Shown one piece after another: positions 19,258 to 27,854 of a stretch of DNA of 64,000 nt. The notes beneath the pieces are model-generated. The model was not told the origin of the DNA. It searched no databases and saw nothing but the letters and a program-made list of their open reading frames with translations. Made by a program: the position numbers and the translations under genes. The first letter of the stretch is position 1. Each line of letters opens with the position of its first letter. Source of the stretch: Hephaestia mangrovi (GTDB lineage: Bacteria > Pseudomonadota > Alphaproteobacteria > Sphingomonadales > Sphingomonadaceae); NCBI RefSeq assembly GCF_019880555.1, contig NZ_JAINVU010000002.1:62001-126000 (forward strand). The letters are read 5' to 3'.

Positions 19258-20169
19258 TCATGCGGCGTCGATCTCTCGATAGGCAGCGATCAGCCGGTCC
19301 TCTCCGGCGCGGCCGTCGAGTGAGTTGCCGTGCTCCATGCCGATCACGCCGGCATAGCCGCGCTTGCGCAGCCACCCGACGATCGTCTTGTAATTGATCT
19401 CGCCGGTGCCAGGCTCGAGCCGGCCCGGATTGTCGCCGAACTGGATGTAGCCGATCTCGTCCCAGCAGCTTTGCAGCGTCGGGATCAGATTCCCCGCCTG
19501 GATCTGCGCATGATAGAGATCGGCGAGCACCTTCACGCCGGGGCTGTTGGCGCCCTTCGCGATCATATAGCCCTGCGGGATCGTCCGCATGAAGATGTTC
19601 GGATGGTTGGTGATCGTGTTGAGCGGTTCCATCACCAGCACGACGTTGTGTTGTGCGGCGACGTCGCCGGCGCGGCGCATCAGCTCGATGATCCGTGCGG
19701 TTTGCAGGTCGATCGGCACCTTGGGGTCCATGAAACCGGTAACGACGGTGAGCCATTTCGCGTCGAGGCGTTTGGCGACCTCGATAGCCGGACCGAGATC
19801 GGCCAGCATCGCCTCGCGCTCCGCCCCGTCGTCCGCGCCGAGGAGCGGGCGGAATTGCGACCATTTGGGCATGCTGGCAACGAGCACGCCCATCGTCATG
19901 CCGCGCTGCCGCAGCGCCTTTGCCATCGCGTCGATCTGCGCCGGCGGACGCGAGACGGCCTCATTATCTTCCCACGCCGTGAAGCCCTGATCGGCGGCGA
20001 AGGCGATCTGCTCGATCACATCGCCGCGGCTCACGAAGCTGCCGTCGTGCGGCGCGAATTTTAGCGAGAAACGCGCGGCATTGCTGGTTGGACGCCCGGC
20101 GCGCGCGACGGTCGCCATGCCGAGGCCTAGGGCCGATGCGGCGAGCACGGAGCGGCGAGAGGGCGACAT
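19258..20169 (-). CDS. TAT-exported hydroxypyruvate-isomerase-like TIM-barrel protein
   Basis: Starting at the ATG at 20169 (AGGAG seven bases before it) the protein has 303 residues, with the TAT signal MSPSRRSVLAASALGLGMATV. The barrel carries VVLVMEPLNTI, VLADLYHAQIQ, IGYIQFGDNPGRLEPGTGEINY and a final GMEHGNS. The block around QFGDNPGRLEPGTGEI is the signature of the hydroxypyruvate isomerase (Hyi) branch. A periplasmic Hyi-like enzyme is unlikely to serve glyoxylate metabolism. In this operon it more probably acts on a keto-sugar produced by the GMC dehydrogenase. Confidence 0.8.
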   Translation of the reverse strand: MSPSRRSVLAASALGLGMATVARAGRPTSNAARFSLKFAPHDGSFVSRGDVIEQIAFAADQGFTAWEDNEAVSRPPAQIDAMAKALRQRGMTMGVLVASMPKWSQFRPLLGADDGAEREAMLADLGPAIEVAKRLDAKWLTVVTGFMDPKVPIDLQTARIIELMRRAGDVAAQHNVVLVMEPLNTITNHPNIFMRTIPQGYMIAKGANSPGVKVLADLYHAQIQAGNLIPTLQSCWDEIGYIQFGDNPGRLEPGTGEINYKTIVGWLRKRGYAGVIGMEHGNSLDGRAGEDRLIAAYREIDAA

Positions 20170-20183
20170 GCGGCGTCTCCTGT

Positions 20184-20570
20184 TCAGTTCGCTGTTGCAG
20201 ATTTGAGATAGGCAATCAGCGCGGCCCGCTTGGCCGGGTCCGCCACGCTGATCGGCATCCTGGTGCCGGGAACCTTCTTGGTCGGGGCGGCGAGAAATTC
20301 GTCGAGCGATTTGTCGTCCCAGCGGATGGCCGATTTCTTCATCGCCGGGGAATAATTGTAGCCGGCGACTGAGCCGGCGGCACGGCCGAACAGGCCGGAG
20401 AGGTTCGGGCCGATCCCGTTGCGGCCGCCCTTGTCGATTGTGTGGCAGCCCTTGCACATGACGAAGGTTTTCGCGCCGGCCGATTGATCCTGCGCGGTCG
20501 ATGGCGCGGCGGCGCAGACCATGGCGGCGATCGCGGCGATGGCGGTGGCCGATCCGTATAGAAATTTCAT
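20184..20570 (-). CDS. Class I c-type cytochrome (exported monohaem)
   Basis: With the ATG at 20570 (AGGAG eight bases before it) the protein is 128 residues, with the Sec signal MKFLYGSATAIAAIAAM and cleavage near APSTAQ. CKGCH at residues 39-43 binds one haem, and GTRMPISVADP supplies the distal Met. It has the general look of the mitochondrial-type cytochrome c found beside TAT dehydrogenases. It is the likely electron acceptor of the GMC flavoprotein, delivering electrons to a terminal oxidase. It sits in the middle of the catabolic operon. Confidence 0.87.
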   Translation of the reverse strand: MKFLYGSATAIAAIAAMVCAAAPSTAQDQSAGAKTFVMCKGCHTIDKGGRNGIGPNLSGLFGRAAGSVAGYNYSPAMKKSAIRWDDKSLDEFLAAPTKKVPGTRMPISVADPAKRAALIAYLKSATAN

Positions 20571-20598
20571 CGGATACTCTCCTGAACTACAGTCATTG

Positions 20599-21672
20599 CT
20601 ACCTCGCATCGTCACTATCGGGGCTCAAGCCGAGCAGTCGGCGGTTGGCCGCGCGGTCCACCCCGCTGGCGGCGAAATCGTCGAAGGCGTGGGGCGTCAC
20701 GCGGATGATATGATCGCGGATGAAAGGCGCGCCCTCGCGGGCGCCGTCCTCGGGATGCTTGAGCGCGCACTCCCATTCGAGCACGGCCCAACCGGGGAAG
20801 TCGTAAGCCGCCATCTTGGAGAAGATCGCGCCGAAATCGACCTGGCCGTCGCCGAGCGAGCGGAAGCGTCCAGGCCGATCGACCCAATTCTGATAGCCGC
20901 CATAGACGCCCGAGCGCCCCGTGGGCCGGAACTCGGCGTCCTTAACGTGGAAGCAGCTGATCCGATCGTGGTAGATGTCGAGAAAGGCTAGATAATCGAG
21001 CTGTTGCAGCACGAAATGGCTGGGGTCGTATAACAGCCTCGCGCGTGGGTGCTGGCCGACCTCGTCGAGAAAGCGTTCGTAGGTGACGCCGTCGTGCAGG
21101 TCTTCGCCGGGATGAAGCTCGTACGCGAGATCGATGCCCTGTTCCTCGAATACGTCGAGGATCGGGCGCCAGCGCCGGCCGAGCTCGGCAAAGGCTTCGT
21201 CGATCAGGCCTGCGGGCCGCTGCGGCCACGGATAGACATAGGGCCAGGCGAGCGCGCCGGAGAAAGTCGCGTGGGCCGACAGCCCGAGCCGCCGGCTGGC
21301 GCGTGCGGCGAGCTTGACCTGATCGACCGCCCAGGCCTGACGCTCGGCGGGCTTGCCGCGCACCTGCTCGGCCGCGAAGCCATCGAACAGGCTGTCATAG
21401 GCCGGGTGCACGGCGACGAGTTGGCCCTGCAGGTGTGTGGATAACTCGCTGACCACGATCCCATGGCGATCGAGCCGCGCATTGAGGTCGTCGCAATAGG
21501 CCTGGCTGTCGGCCGCGGTTTCGAGATCGATTAGGCGAGACGTGCAGGGGATTTGCACCGCCTTGTACCCGAGCCCCGCCGCCCATTCGGCGAGATGGTC
21601 GAGCGTGTCGAACGGCGCCTCGTCGCCGAGAAACTGCGCCAGGAAGATGCCGGGGCCCTTGATCGTCTTCAT
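20599..21672 (-). CDS. Cytoplasmic sugar isomerase/epimerase-like TIM-barrel protein
   Basis: The 357-residue protein has no signal peptide, unlike the two other barrels in the operon. Metal-site motifs are seen in LAYELHPGEDLHDG, LLYDPSHFVLQQLDY, ISCFHVKDAEFRPTG and WAVLEWECALKHPEDG. GVYGGYQNWVDRPGRFRSLGDGQVDF is typical of the larger sugar-isomerase relatives that act with Gfo/Idh/MocA oxidoreductases. Its ATG overlaps the stop of the Gfo/Idh gene (21669-21672). It probably epimerises or isomerises the imported keto-sugar. Confidence 0.82.
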   Translation of the reverse strand: MKTIKGPGIFLAQFLGDEAPFDTLDHLAEWAAGLGYKAVQIPCTSRLIDLETAADSQAYCDDLNARLDRHGIVVSELSTHLQGQLVAVHPAYDSLFDGFAAEQVRGKPAERQAWAVDQVKLAARASRRLGLSAHATFSGALAWPYVYPWPQRPAGLIDEAFAELGRRWRPILDVFEEQGIDLAYELHPGEDLHDGVTYERFLDEVGQHPRARLLYDPSHFVLQQLDYLAFLDIYHDRISCFHVKDAEFRPTGRSGVYGGYQNWVDRPGRFRSLGDGQVDFGAIFSKMAAYDFPGWAVLEWECALKHPEDGAREGAPFIRDHIIRVTPHAFDDFAASGVDRAANRRLLGLSPDSDDAR

Positions 21673-22811
21673 GCCGCGCCTCCGGAGAAAGGCAGCCAGG
21701 CGCGAGCCTCGTGCGAGCGCGCCGCGAGATCGATGAAGCGCATCGATCGCAGGCCATCGCCGATGCCGGGCAGCAAGCCGTCGAGCGCCGCCGTCTCGCC
21801 GGCGATGGCGTCGGCAAAGCCGGCGTAGAGCGTGGCAAAGGCCTCGATGAACCCCTCGGGGTGGCCGCTCGGCAGCCGCGTCGCGCGCTGCGCCGTCAGA
21901 TGCAATCCGGGGGCGCCGCTGTGAAGGATTTCGGTGCGCGCGTCGGGCCAGCGCAAGATGAGCTTGCCCGGCGCATCATGATCCCATTCGAGTCCGCCCT
22001 TCTCGCCATAGACGCGCAGGCGCAGGCCGTTGCGCTCGCCGGTAGCGATCTGCGAAGCGGTCAGCACGCCGGGCACCTTGCCCTCGAAGCGCAGCAGGAT
22101 GTTACAATCGTCGTCGAGGCGGCGGCCGGGCACGACGCGCGGCAGATCGGCGACGAGTTCCTCGACACGAAGGCCGGCGACATATTCGGCGAGCTGGAAG
22201 GCGTGGACGCCGATGTCGCCGATCGCGCCCCCCTGGCCGGCGCGATCCGGGTCGGTGCGCCAGCTCGCCTGCGTGTTGCGGTCCTCGATCGCGTCGGCAA
22301 GCCAGCCCTGCGGGTAATCGACCATGATCTTCCGCACGCGGCCGATCGTGCCGTCGGCGACGCGGGCGCGGGCCTCGCGGATCATCGCATAGCCGGTGTA
22401 GGTGTAGGTAAGCGCGAACGGCCGGCCGCTCGCGGCGACGATCGGCGCCAGCGCCTCGGCCTCGGCGAGCGTCGCGGTCATCGGCTTGTCGCAGATCACC
22501 GGCAGCCCCGCCTCGATCGCGGCCTTGGCGATCGCGAAATGGCTGTCGTTCGGTGTGGCGATGGCGACGGCCTGGATGCCGTCGTCGCGCTGACGTTCGT
22601 CGGCGAGCATCGCTTTGATCCCGTCATAGGCGCGATCAGCGGCGAGGCCCCACGCCACCGCTTGCGACTGCGATTTGGCGATGTCGCGGCTGAAGGCACC
22701 GGCGGCGAGTACGAAGCGACCGTCGAGGCACGCGGCCATGCGGTGGACCGGGCCGATGAAGCTGCCCGGGCCGCCGCCGACCAGGCCCAGCCGAAGGGCG
22801 GGCTGTGCCAT
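21669..22811 (-). CDS. Gfo/Idh/MocA-family oxidoreductase (ThuB-like)
   Basis: The 380-residue cytoplasmic protein has an N-terminal Rossmann fold (LRLGLVGGGPGSFIGPVHRM), the substrate-site block VICDKPMTATLAEA and the catalytic segment GGAIGDIGVHAFQLAEYV. Family members interconvert hydroxy- and keto-sugars with NAD(P). Together with the neighbouring TIM barrel and the permease it could reduce an imported 3-keto-sugar back to the parent hexose, as ThuB-type enzymes do. The start overlaps the permease stop (ATGA at 22811). Confidence 0.85.
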   Translation of the reverse strand: MAQPALRLGLVGGGPGSFIGPVHRMAACLDGRFVLAAGAFSRDIAKSQSQAVAWGLAADRAYDGIKAMLADERQRDDGIQAVAIATPNDSHFAIAKAAIEAGLPVICDKPMTATLAEAEALAPIVAASGRPFALTYTYTGYAMIREARARVADGTIGRVRKIMVDYPQGWLADAIEDRNTQASWRTDPDRAGQGGAIGDIGVHAFQLAEYVAGLRVEELVADLPRVVPGRRLDDDCNILLRFEGKVPGVLTASQIATGERNGLRLRVYGEKGGLEWDHDAPGKLILRWPDARTEILHSGAPGLHLTAQRATRLPSGHPEGFIEAFATLYAGFADAIAGETAALDGLLPGIGDGLRSMRFIDLAARSHEARAWLPFSGGAA

Positions 22812-24067
22812 CAGGCTTGCGCGGGCGCCGCGGCGCCCTCCTCAGTGACCGGCGCTGCCGCCAGCTTCTCGCGGAAGGCAAGGGCGAACACCACCATCGT
22901 CACGAGGGCGATCGCGGCGGGGACGAGCCAGATTGCGCGCCAGTCATGCCCACCGGCCGGATCGGTATGCAGGCCATAGACCAGCCCGGCGATGTTCGAC
23001 CCGACGACGATACCGATGCCCTGGGTAATCAGCGTGAGGAACGATTGGGCGCGGGCGCGCGAGGCAATGTCGAACTTGCGATCGACGTAAATCTGTCCCG
23101 AGACGATCAGGAAATCGTAGCAGATGCCGTGGATGATGATGCCGAGCAGCAGCATCGGCATGATCGCGGTGCCGCCGTGATAGCCGAAGCCGAACAGCAC
23201 GAAACGCACTGCCCAGGCGCCCATGCCGATCACCAGCACGCGCTTGATCCCGAGCCGTGCGAGCAGGAACGGCAGGCTGATGAGGAAAAACGTCTCGAAA
23301 ATCTGCCCGGCGGTCTGGATGCCCGTCGCCTCCAGCCGCGCGCCGAAGATCGTCATGTGGAGATCCTTGTCGGCGAAAAAGGCATTGGCATAGGTGTCGT
23401 AGAAGCTCTTGGGCACCATCAGCGCGAGCGTGCAGACGATGAACACCCAGAACGATGCTTCCTTGTGGCGGAAGATGACGTCGAGGCCGAAGATCGCGGC
23501 GACGCTGACCACCTTATGCCGTGCGCGCGGTGGGGTGTTGGGCAGCGTGAAGGCGTAGAGCCCGAGCGCGATATAGACCGTCGCCGCCATCATCATCGGC
23601 AGCGCGGTTTCGGCAGCGCCGCTGATGATCCCGACCAGCAAGCCGGCGACGATCCAGCCGATCGTCCCCCAGACGCGGATCGCGGGAAATTCCTGGCCGA
23701 TATCGTCGATCGCGTTGAACGCGATCGCGGTCGCCAGCGGAATTGTCGAGGCATAGAACAGGAAGTGGACGAGGCAGCCGATCAGGAACAGCGACGGCGA
23801 TTGATGGATGGTCGTCACCCAGAACAGCGCCGCGCCGGCACCGAGCGACAGGATGCCGAGCAGCTTTTCCGCCGCGATGAAACGATCGGCGACCATGCCG
23901 ATGAACAAGGTGGAGAGGATCGTGGCGATCCCGATCAGCCCGAAGGTGGTGCCGATGATCGTATCGAAATGCAGCCCCTTGCTCATGTAGGTGCTGAGCG
24001 GGACCAGCCAGACGCCCCAGGCGAAATACTGCGCGAACATCATCGCGGAGAGGCGCAGTTTCACCAT
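22811..24067 (-). CDS. NupG-family MFS permease
   Basis: The 418-residue protein has twelve hydrophobic segments. MVKLRLSAMMFAQYFAWGVWLVPLSTYM at the N-terminus and FPAIRVWGTIGWIVAGLLVG match the nucleoside:H+ symporter (NupG/XapB) branch of the major facilitator superfamily. Members of this branch also occur in sugar catabolic clusters, so the cargo here is more likely the keto-sugar or the glycoside. It is the first gene of the eight-gene minus operon, and a perfect 16-bp palindrome lies 113 bases upstream of its ATG. Confidence 0.8.
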   Translation of the reverse strand: MVKLRLSAMMFAQYFAWGVWLVPLSTYMSKGLHFDTIIGTTFGLIGIATILSTLFIGMVADRFIAAEKLLGILSLGAGAALFWVTTIHQSPSLFLIGCLVHFLFYASTIPLATAIAFNAIDDIGQEFPAIRVWGTIGWIVAGLLVGIISGAAETALPMMMAATVYIALGLYAFTLPNTPPRARHKVVSVAAIFGLDVIFRHKEASFWVFIVCTLALMVPKSFYDTYANAFFADKDLHMTIFGARLEATGIQTAGQIFETFFLISLPFLLARLGIKRVLVIGMGAWAVRFVLFGFGYHGGTAIMPMLLLGIIIHGICYDFLIVSGQIYVDRKFDIASRARAQSFLTLITQGIGIVVGSNIAGLVYGLHTDPAGGHDWRAIWLVPAAIALVTMVVFALAFREKLAAAPVTEEGAAAPAQA

Positions 24068-24179
24068 GTTGTTATCGCCATGCCGATCATCCCGCTCACT
24101 GTTCGGGCGGCGAATTGGCCTTGCGCCCCTTCACATCCCACCCCACTGCCCGGTCTTTGCCGGATTTATCGAACCAATC

Positions 24180-24195
24180 ATGAGATCGATCTCAT
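24180..24195. promoter_or_regulatory. LacI-type operator, copy 1
   Basis: ATGAGATCGATCTCAT is a perfect 16-bp palindrome in the gap between lacI and the permease gene. Its centre CG and length are typical of LacI/GalR-family operators. An almost identical site at 25341-25356 lies on the other side of lacI. Together they suggest that the neighbouring repressor controls both the minus operon and the plus pair. Confidence 0.7.
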
Positions 24196-24208
24196 TGCAA
24201 GCTAAATT

Positions 24209-25255
24209 TTACGACCTCTCATCGGTCGGGCCGGTTGATGCGGCGCGGGCGAACGGCCCGGCGCCGACGCTCTGTCGGATAATCAGGCGATGCGGCAGCG
24301 TGGCGGAGACGGGCGCGGACTGGCGACCCTGCAGGATGGCGATCAACAGCTCGACCGTCTTGCGTCCGATTTCGGCCATCGGCTGGCGGATCGTGGTGAG
24401 TGGCGGATCGACGTAGCGCGCCATCTGGATGTCGTCGAAGCCGACCACCGACAGCGCTTCGGGGCAGGCGATTTGCGCCGACCGCGCCGCCGCTATCGTG
24501 CCGATCGCCATCTCGTCGCTGAAGCAGAAGATCGCCGTCGGGCGCGGCGTGCGCGCAAACAGCAGGTTGGCGGCGCGGCGCCCCGATTCGACCGAGAAAT
24601 CGCCGGTTTCGACGACGAGCCGGCCGATCAGGCCACGATCTTCGGCGGCACGTTGCGCACCGATCAGGCGGTCGCGCGTCAGCGGGCTGTCCTGCGGCCC
24701 CAGCACCAGCGCGACGTCGCGGTGTCCCATCGCGTAAAGCGAATCCATTACTTCATAGGCTGCGCCGGCATTGTCGATATGCGCGCTCGACACGCCCAGC
24801 GACGGCGTGAACTCGCAGCCGTTGACGATCGGGGCGCGGCTGCCGTCGCGGTCGAGCACGCGGGCGAGCGTCGTCGGCAGGCGGTGGCCGAGGAAGATGA
24901 TGCCGTCGGCCTCGCGGCGGTTGAGCATCTCGGCATATTGCTCCTCGCGCTCGCGCTCGTTGCGGGTGTCGCCGAGCAGCACGGCATAGCCGGCTTCCTG
25001 CGCCGCCTCCTCGACGCCGCGGATCACGCGGGAGAAGAACGGGTTGGAGATATCGGGAACGGTGACGATGATGCGGCCGGTGCGCGTCGTGCGCAGGCTG
25101 GCCGCGACCGAATTGCGGCTGTAGCCGAGCCGCTGCACCACCTCCAGCACGCGCAGCCGGGTCGTTTCGGCGACCAGCTCCGGATTGGACAGCACTCGCG
25201 CCGCGGTGGCGCGCGATACGCCGGCGGCGGTCGCGACATCTCTGATCGTCGTCAT
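24209..25255 (-). CDS. LacI/GalR-family transcriptional regulator
   Basis: The 348-residue protein begins MTTIRDVATAAGVSRATAARVLSN, the LacI helix-turn-helix with its hinge helix at RNSVAASLRTTRTG. A periplasmic-binding-protein-like ligand domain follows (VTVPDISNPFFSRVIRGVEEAA, then FCFSDEMAIGTIAA and SVVGFDDIQMARYVDPPLTT). It lies between the catabolic minus operon and the divergent plus pair, and both flanks hold a matching palindrome. It is likely the local repressor, released by a sugar or keto-sugar. Confidence 0.9.
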   Translation of the reverse strand: MTTIRDVATAAGVSRATAARVLSNPELVAETTRLRVLEVVQRLGYSRNSVAASLRTTRTGRIIVTVPDISNPFFSRVIRGVEEAAQEAGYAVLLGDTRNEREREEQYAEMLNRREADGIIFLGHRLPTTLARVLDRDGSRAPIVNGCEFTPSLGVSSAHIDNAGAAYEVMDSLYAMGHRDVALVLGPQDSPLTRDRLIGAQRAAEDRGLIGRLVVETGDFSVESGRRAANLLFARTPRPTAIFCFSDEMAIGTIAAARSAQIACPEALSVVGFDDIQMARYVDPPLTTIRQPMAEIGRKTVELLIAILQGRQSAPVSATLPHRLIIRQSVGAGPFARAASTGPTDERS

Positions 25256-25340
25256 TGCGCCACCGTAACCGCAATGACATCAATCGCACAGCCTTGCCGA
25301 AGCGGTGACTGTCTGGACAAGCGGATATCCCCGACCTAGC

Positions 25341-25356
25341 ATGAGATCGATTTCAT
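25341..25356. promoter_or_regulatory. LacI-type operator, copy 2
   Basis: ATGAGATCGATTTCAT differs from the perfect palindrome at 24180-24195 in one base. It lies 79 bases upstream of the Gfo/Idh/MocA gene at 25436 and 85 bases upstream of the lacI start, so it can serve the plus pair and autoregulation of lacI. Confidence 0.7.
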
Positions 25357-25435
25357 AATCCCTTCGGCCGGCCGGGGGAAAGAGTCCAGGTGGCGTGTCG
25401 ACGTCCGTCGGACCGGTGATTTGAGAGGGGTGCCG

Positions 25436-26848
25436 ATGGTGATCGACCGGCGTTCGTGGTTGAAGGGGGCGGCCGTTACCGCTGCTGGATTTTCGGTGCT
25501 GCCCGCCTATGCGTCGCCGCCACGGCGTCGCAGGATTTCCCCCAGCGATCGCGTCAATATCGCGGCGATCGGCGCCGGCGGCATGGGCGCTGCCAACATG
25601 GAGCGGCTGACCAGCCAGAACATCGTTGCGATCGCCGATCCCGATCTGTCGCATGTCGCCAAGGCGTTCGTCGACGAGAATGGCGCGCCGATCGCGCGCC
25701 GCGCGACGCTCAAGGCGGCTTACGACAAGGCCGACAAATATGCCGACTACCGGCGCATGCTCGACAGTCGCAAGGATCTCGATGCGGTCGTCATCGCCAC
25801 GCCCGATCAGCACCACGCGGTCGCCGCGAAGATGGCGATGGAGCGGGGCCTGCACGTTTATGTGCAGAAGCCGCTGACCTATACGGTGCGCGAAGGGCGC
25901 GTGCTGAACGGCCTCGCTCGCGATAATCCGCGCCTTGTGACGCAGATGGGCAATCAGGGCCATTCGGGCGATGACGGCCGCCGCGTGGTCGAGATGATCC
26001 GCGGCGGCGCGATCGGCGACGTGCGCGAGGTGCAGGTCTGGACCAACCGGCCGATCTGGCCGCAGGGCGTCGCGCGGCCGGCGGCGCTGCCCACGCCCGA
26101 CGGTTTCGATTGGGATGTGTGGCTCGGCCCGTCGATGGTGAACTGGGGCTACAACCCGATCTACGCGCATTTCAACTGGCGCGGCTGGCAGCCGTTCGGG
26201 TGCGGCGCGCTGGGCGACATGGGCGCGCATCTGATCGACTTTCCGGTCTGGGCGCTCGATCCTGGGTTGCCGACACGAATCGAGACCCGCCATTCGGCGT
26301 GGGGCGAGAACGACCGGCCGCCGGGAACGCCCGAGGGCGACCTGCGTGGTAGCTATCCGCTGGCGACGGTGACGCATTTCGAATTCGGCAACGCCAAGGG
26401 CGGGCCGGTCAAGCTGACCTGGTATGACGGCGGGCTGATGCCGCCGACGCCGCGCGATCTGCCGGCCGATGCGGTGATGAAGCCGGAGGGCGGCGTGCTC
26501 TATATCGGCAACCAGGGCATGCTGATGCACGAGACCTATGGCCAGAATCCGGTGCTGATCGGCGACGGCACCGCCCAACGTGCTGCGGCGATTCCGCCAT
26601 CGCTGCCGCGCATCGAAGGCGGCATCGACGGGCACGAGATGAACTGGATCCGCGCCATCCGTGGCGAGGAGAAAATCTCGTCGCCCTTCGCGGTCGCGGT
26701 GCCGCTCACCGAAACCATGCTGCTCGGCATCGTCGCGATGCGCGCCGGCACGCCGATCGAATACGACGGCAACGCGGGCCGGATCACCAACGTCGCCGAT
26801 GCGAACCGCTATCTCGACCGCACATATCGCAAGGGGTGGGAGCTATGA
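25436..26848 (+). CDS. TAT-exported Gfo/Idh/MocA-family oxidoreductase or glycosidase
   Basis: I start the protein at the ATG at 25436 (GAGGGG five bases before it), giving 470 residues. DRRSWLKGAAVTAAGFSVLP is a TAT signal. The mature part has the Rossmann motif NIAAIGAGGMGAANM, VYVQKPLTYTV and GCGALGDMGAHLIDFPVWAL. TAT export implies that NAD(P) is bound before transport, as in Zymomonas glucose-fructose oxidoreductase. Some members with this layout are GH109-like NAD-dependent glycosidases. It overlaps the DUF1080 gene (ATGA) and is preceded by an operator of the LacI type. Confidence 0.83.
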   Translation: MVIDRRSWLKGAAVTAAGFSVLPAYASPPRRRRISPSDRVNIAAIGAGGMGAANMERLTSQNIVAIADPDLSHVAKAFVDENGAPIARRATLKAAYDKADKYADYRRMLDSRKDLDAVVIATPDQHHAVAAKMAMERGLHVYVQKPLTYTVREGRVLNGLARDNPRLVTQMGNQGHSGDDGRRVVEMIRGGAIGDVREVQVWTNRPIWPQGVARPAALPTPDGFDWDVWLGPSMVNWGYNPIYAHFNWRGWQPFGCGALGDMGAHLIDFPVWALDPGLPTRIETRHSAWGENDRPPGTPEGDLRGSYPLATVTHFEFGNAKGGPVKLTWYDGGLMPPTPRDLPADAVMKPEGGVLYIGNQGMLMHETYGQNPVLIGDGTAQRAAAIPPSLPRIEGGIDGHEMNWIRAIRGEEKISSPFAVAVPLTETMLLGIVAMRAGTPIEYDGNAGRITNVADANRYLDRTYRKGWEL

Positions 26849-27633
26849 AATCGATTCTCCGGGGCGCGGCCATTGTCCTGGCCATGATGCCGATCGCTGC
26901 CACCGCGCAGGACAAGGCCAAGCCCGAGGATACCGAGCAATGGTCCCCGGCCGTGCCGGTGGTGACGCCGGGCAAGATCGACACCGCCTTACCGCCGTCC
27001 GACGCGATCGTGCTGTTCGACGGCACTTCGCTCGATCACTGGCAGAATGTCGCTGACGGCGCGCCGGCCGGCTGGACGGTCGCAGGCGGTATCGTGACGG
27101 TGAACAAGAAGGCCGGCAATATCGAGACACGCCAGTCGTTCGGCAGTTACCAGCTCCACCTCGAATACCGCATTCCCGCGAATATCACCGGCTCCGGCCA
27201 GGCACGCGGCAACAGCGGATTGTTCCTCGCCTCTACGGGCCCCGGCGACAAGGGCTACGAGCTGCAGATTCTCGACAGCTATCGCAACAACACCTACGTC
27301 AACGGCCAGGCCGGCGCGATCTACAAACAATATCCGCCGCTCGCCAACCCGGTGCGCAAGCCGGGCGAGTGGCAGGCGATCGACGTGGTGTGGAACAAGC
27401 CGATCTTCGCGCCCGATGGGTCGGTGAAGACCCCGGCCCATGTCACCGCCTTCCTGAACGGCGTGCTGATCCAGGATCACGTCGCGCTGCACGGGGAGAC
27501 GCTGTATATCGGCAAGCCCAGCTATACCGCTTATGATCGCGCGCCGATCAAGCTGCAGGCACATGGCGACGCCAGCGCGCCGATCAGCTTCCGCAACATC
27601 TGGGTGCGCGAGATTCCCGACACCGAAGGCTGA
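26845..27633 (+). CDS. Secreted DUF1080 protein (3-keto-disaccharide hydrolase family)
   Basis: The 262-residue protein has a Sec signal (MKSILRGAAIVLAMMPIAATAQ). The jelly-roll domain contains IVLFDGTSLDHWQN, YQLHLEYRIPANITGSGQARGNSGLFL, YELQILDSYRNNTY and FRNIWVREIP, all diagnostic for DUF1080. Members have been shown to hydrolyse 3-keto-glycosides. With a GMC-type 3-dehydrogenase and its cytochrome nearby, this is the best evidence that the whole locus works through 3-keto intermediates. The ATG overlaps the stop of the Gfo/Idh gene. Confidence 0.88.
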   Translation: MKSILRGAAIVLAMMPIAATAQDKAKPEDTEQWSPAVPVVTPGKIDTALPPSDAIVLFDGTSLDHWQNVADGAPAGWTVAGGIVTVNKKAGNIETRQSFGSYQLHLEYRIPANITGSGQARGNSGLFLASTGPGDKGYELQILDSYRNNTYVNGQAGAIYKQYPPLANPVRKPGEWQAIDVVWNKPIFAPDGSVKTPAHVTAFLNGVLIQDHVALHGETLYIGKPSYTAYDRAPIKLQAHGDASAPISFRNIWVREIPDTEG

Positions 27634-27634
27634 C

Positions 27635-27656
27635 GGCAGCGATAAAACACGCTGCC
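27635..27656 (+). terminator. Hairpin after the DUF1080 gene
   Basis: GGCAGCG at 27635-27641 and CGCTGCC at 27650-27656 form a 7-bp stem with an 8-base A-rich loop, two bases after the stop codon. No T-run follows, so termination is only likely. Confidence 0.4.
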
Positions 27657-27854
27657 TGGCGCCTGGGTGAGGTCGGCGACGAGCGGATCGGAAAATCAAT
27701 ACAAGCCAAACGGCGCATCAGGCTGTAAGGGCAGGTGGAGACATGGCGGCGGCCGCAGGCTTTGCGGCTCCGAAGCGATGGCATTGCCCATCGGAACATC
27801 GCCGCGCCTTTACCTTTTAGTCCTACAGCCCCCGGGCTGGCCGATCCCGTGAGT

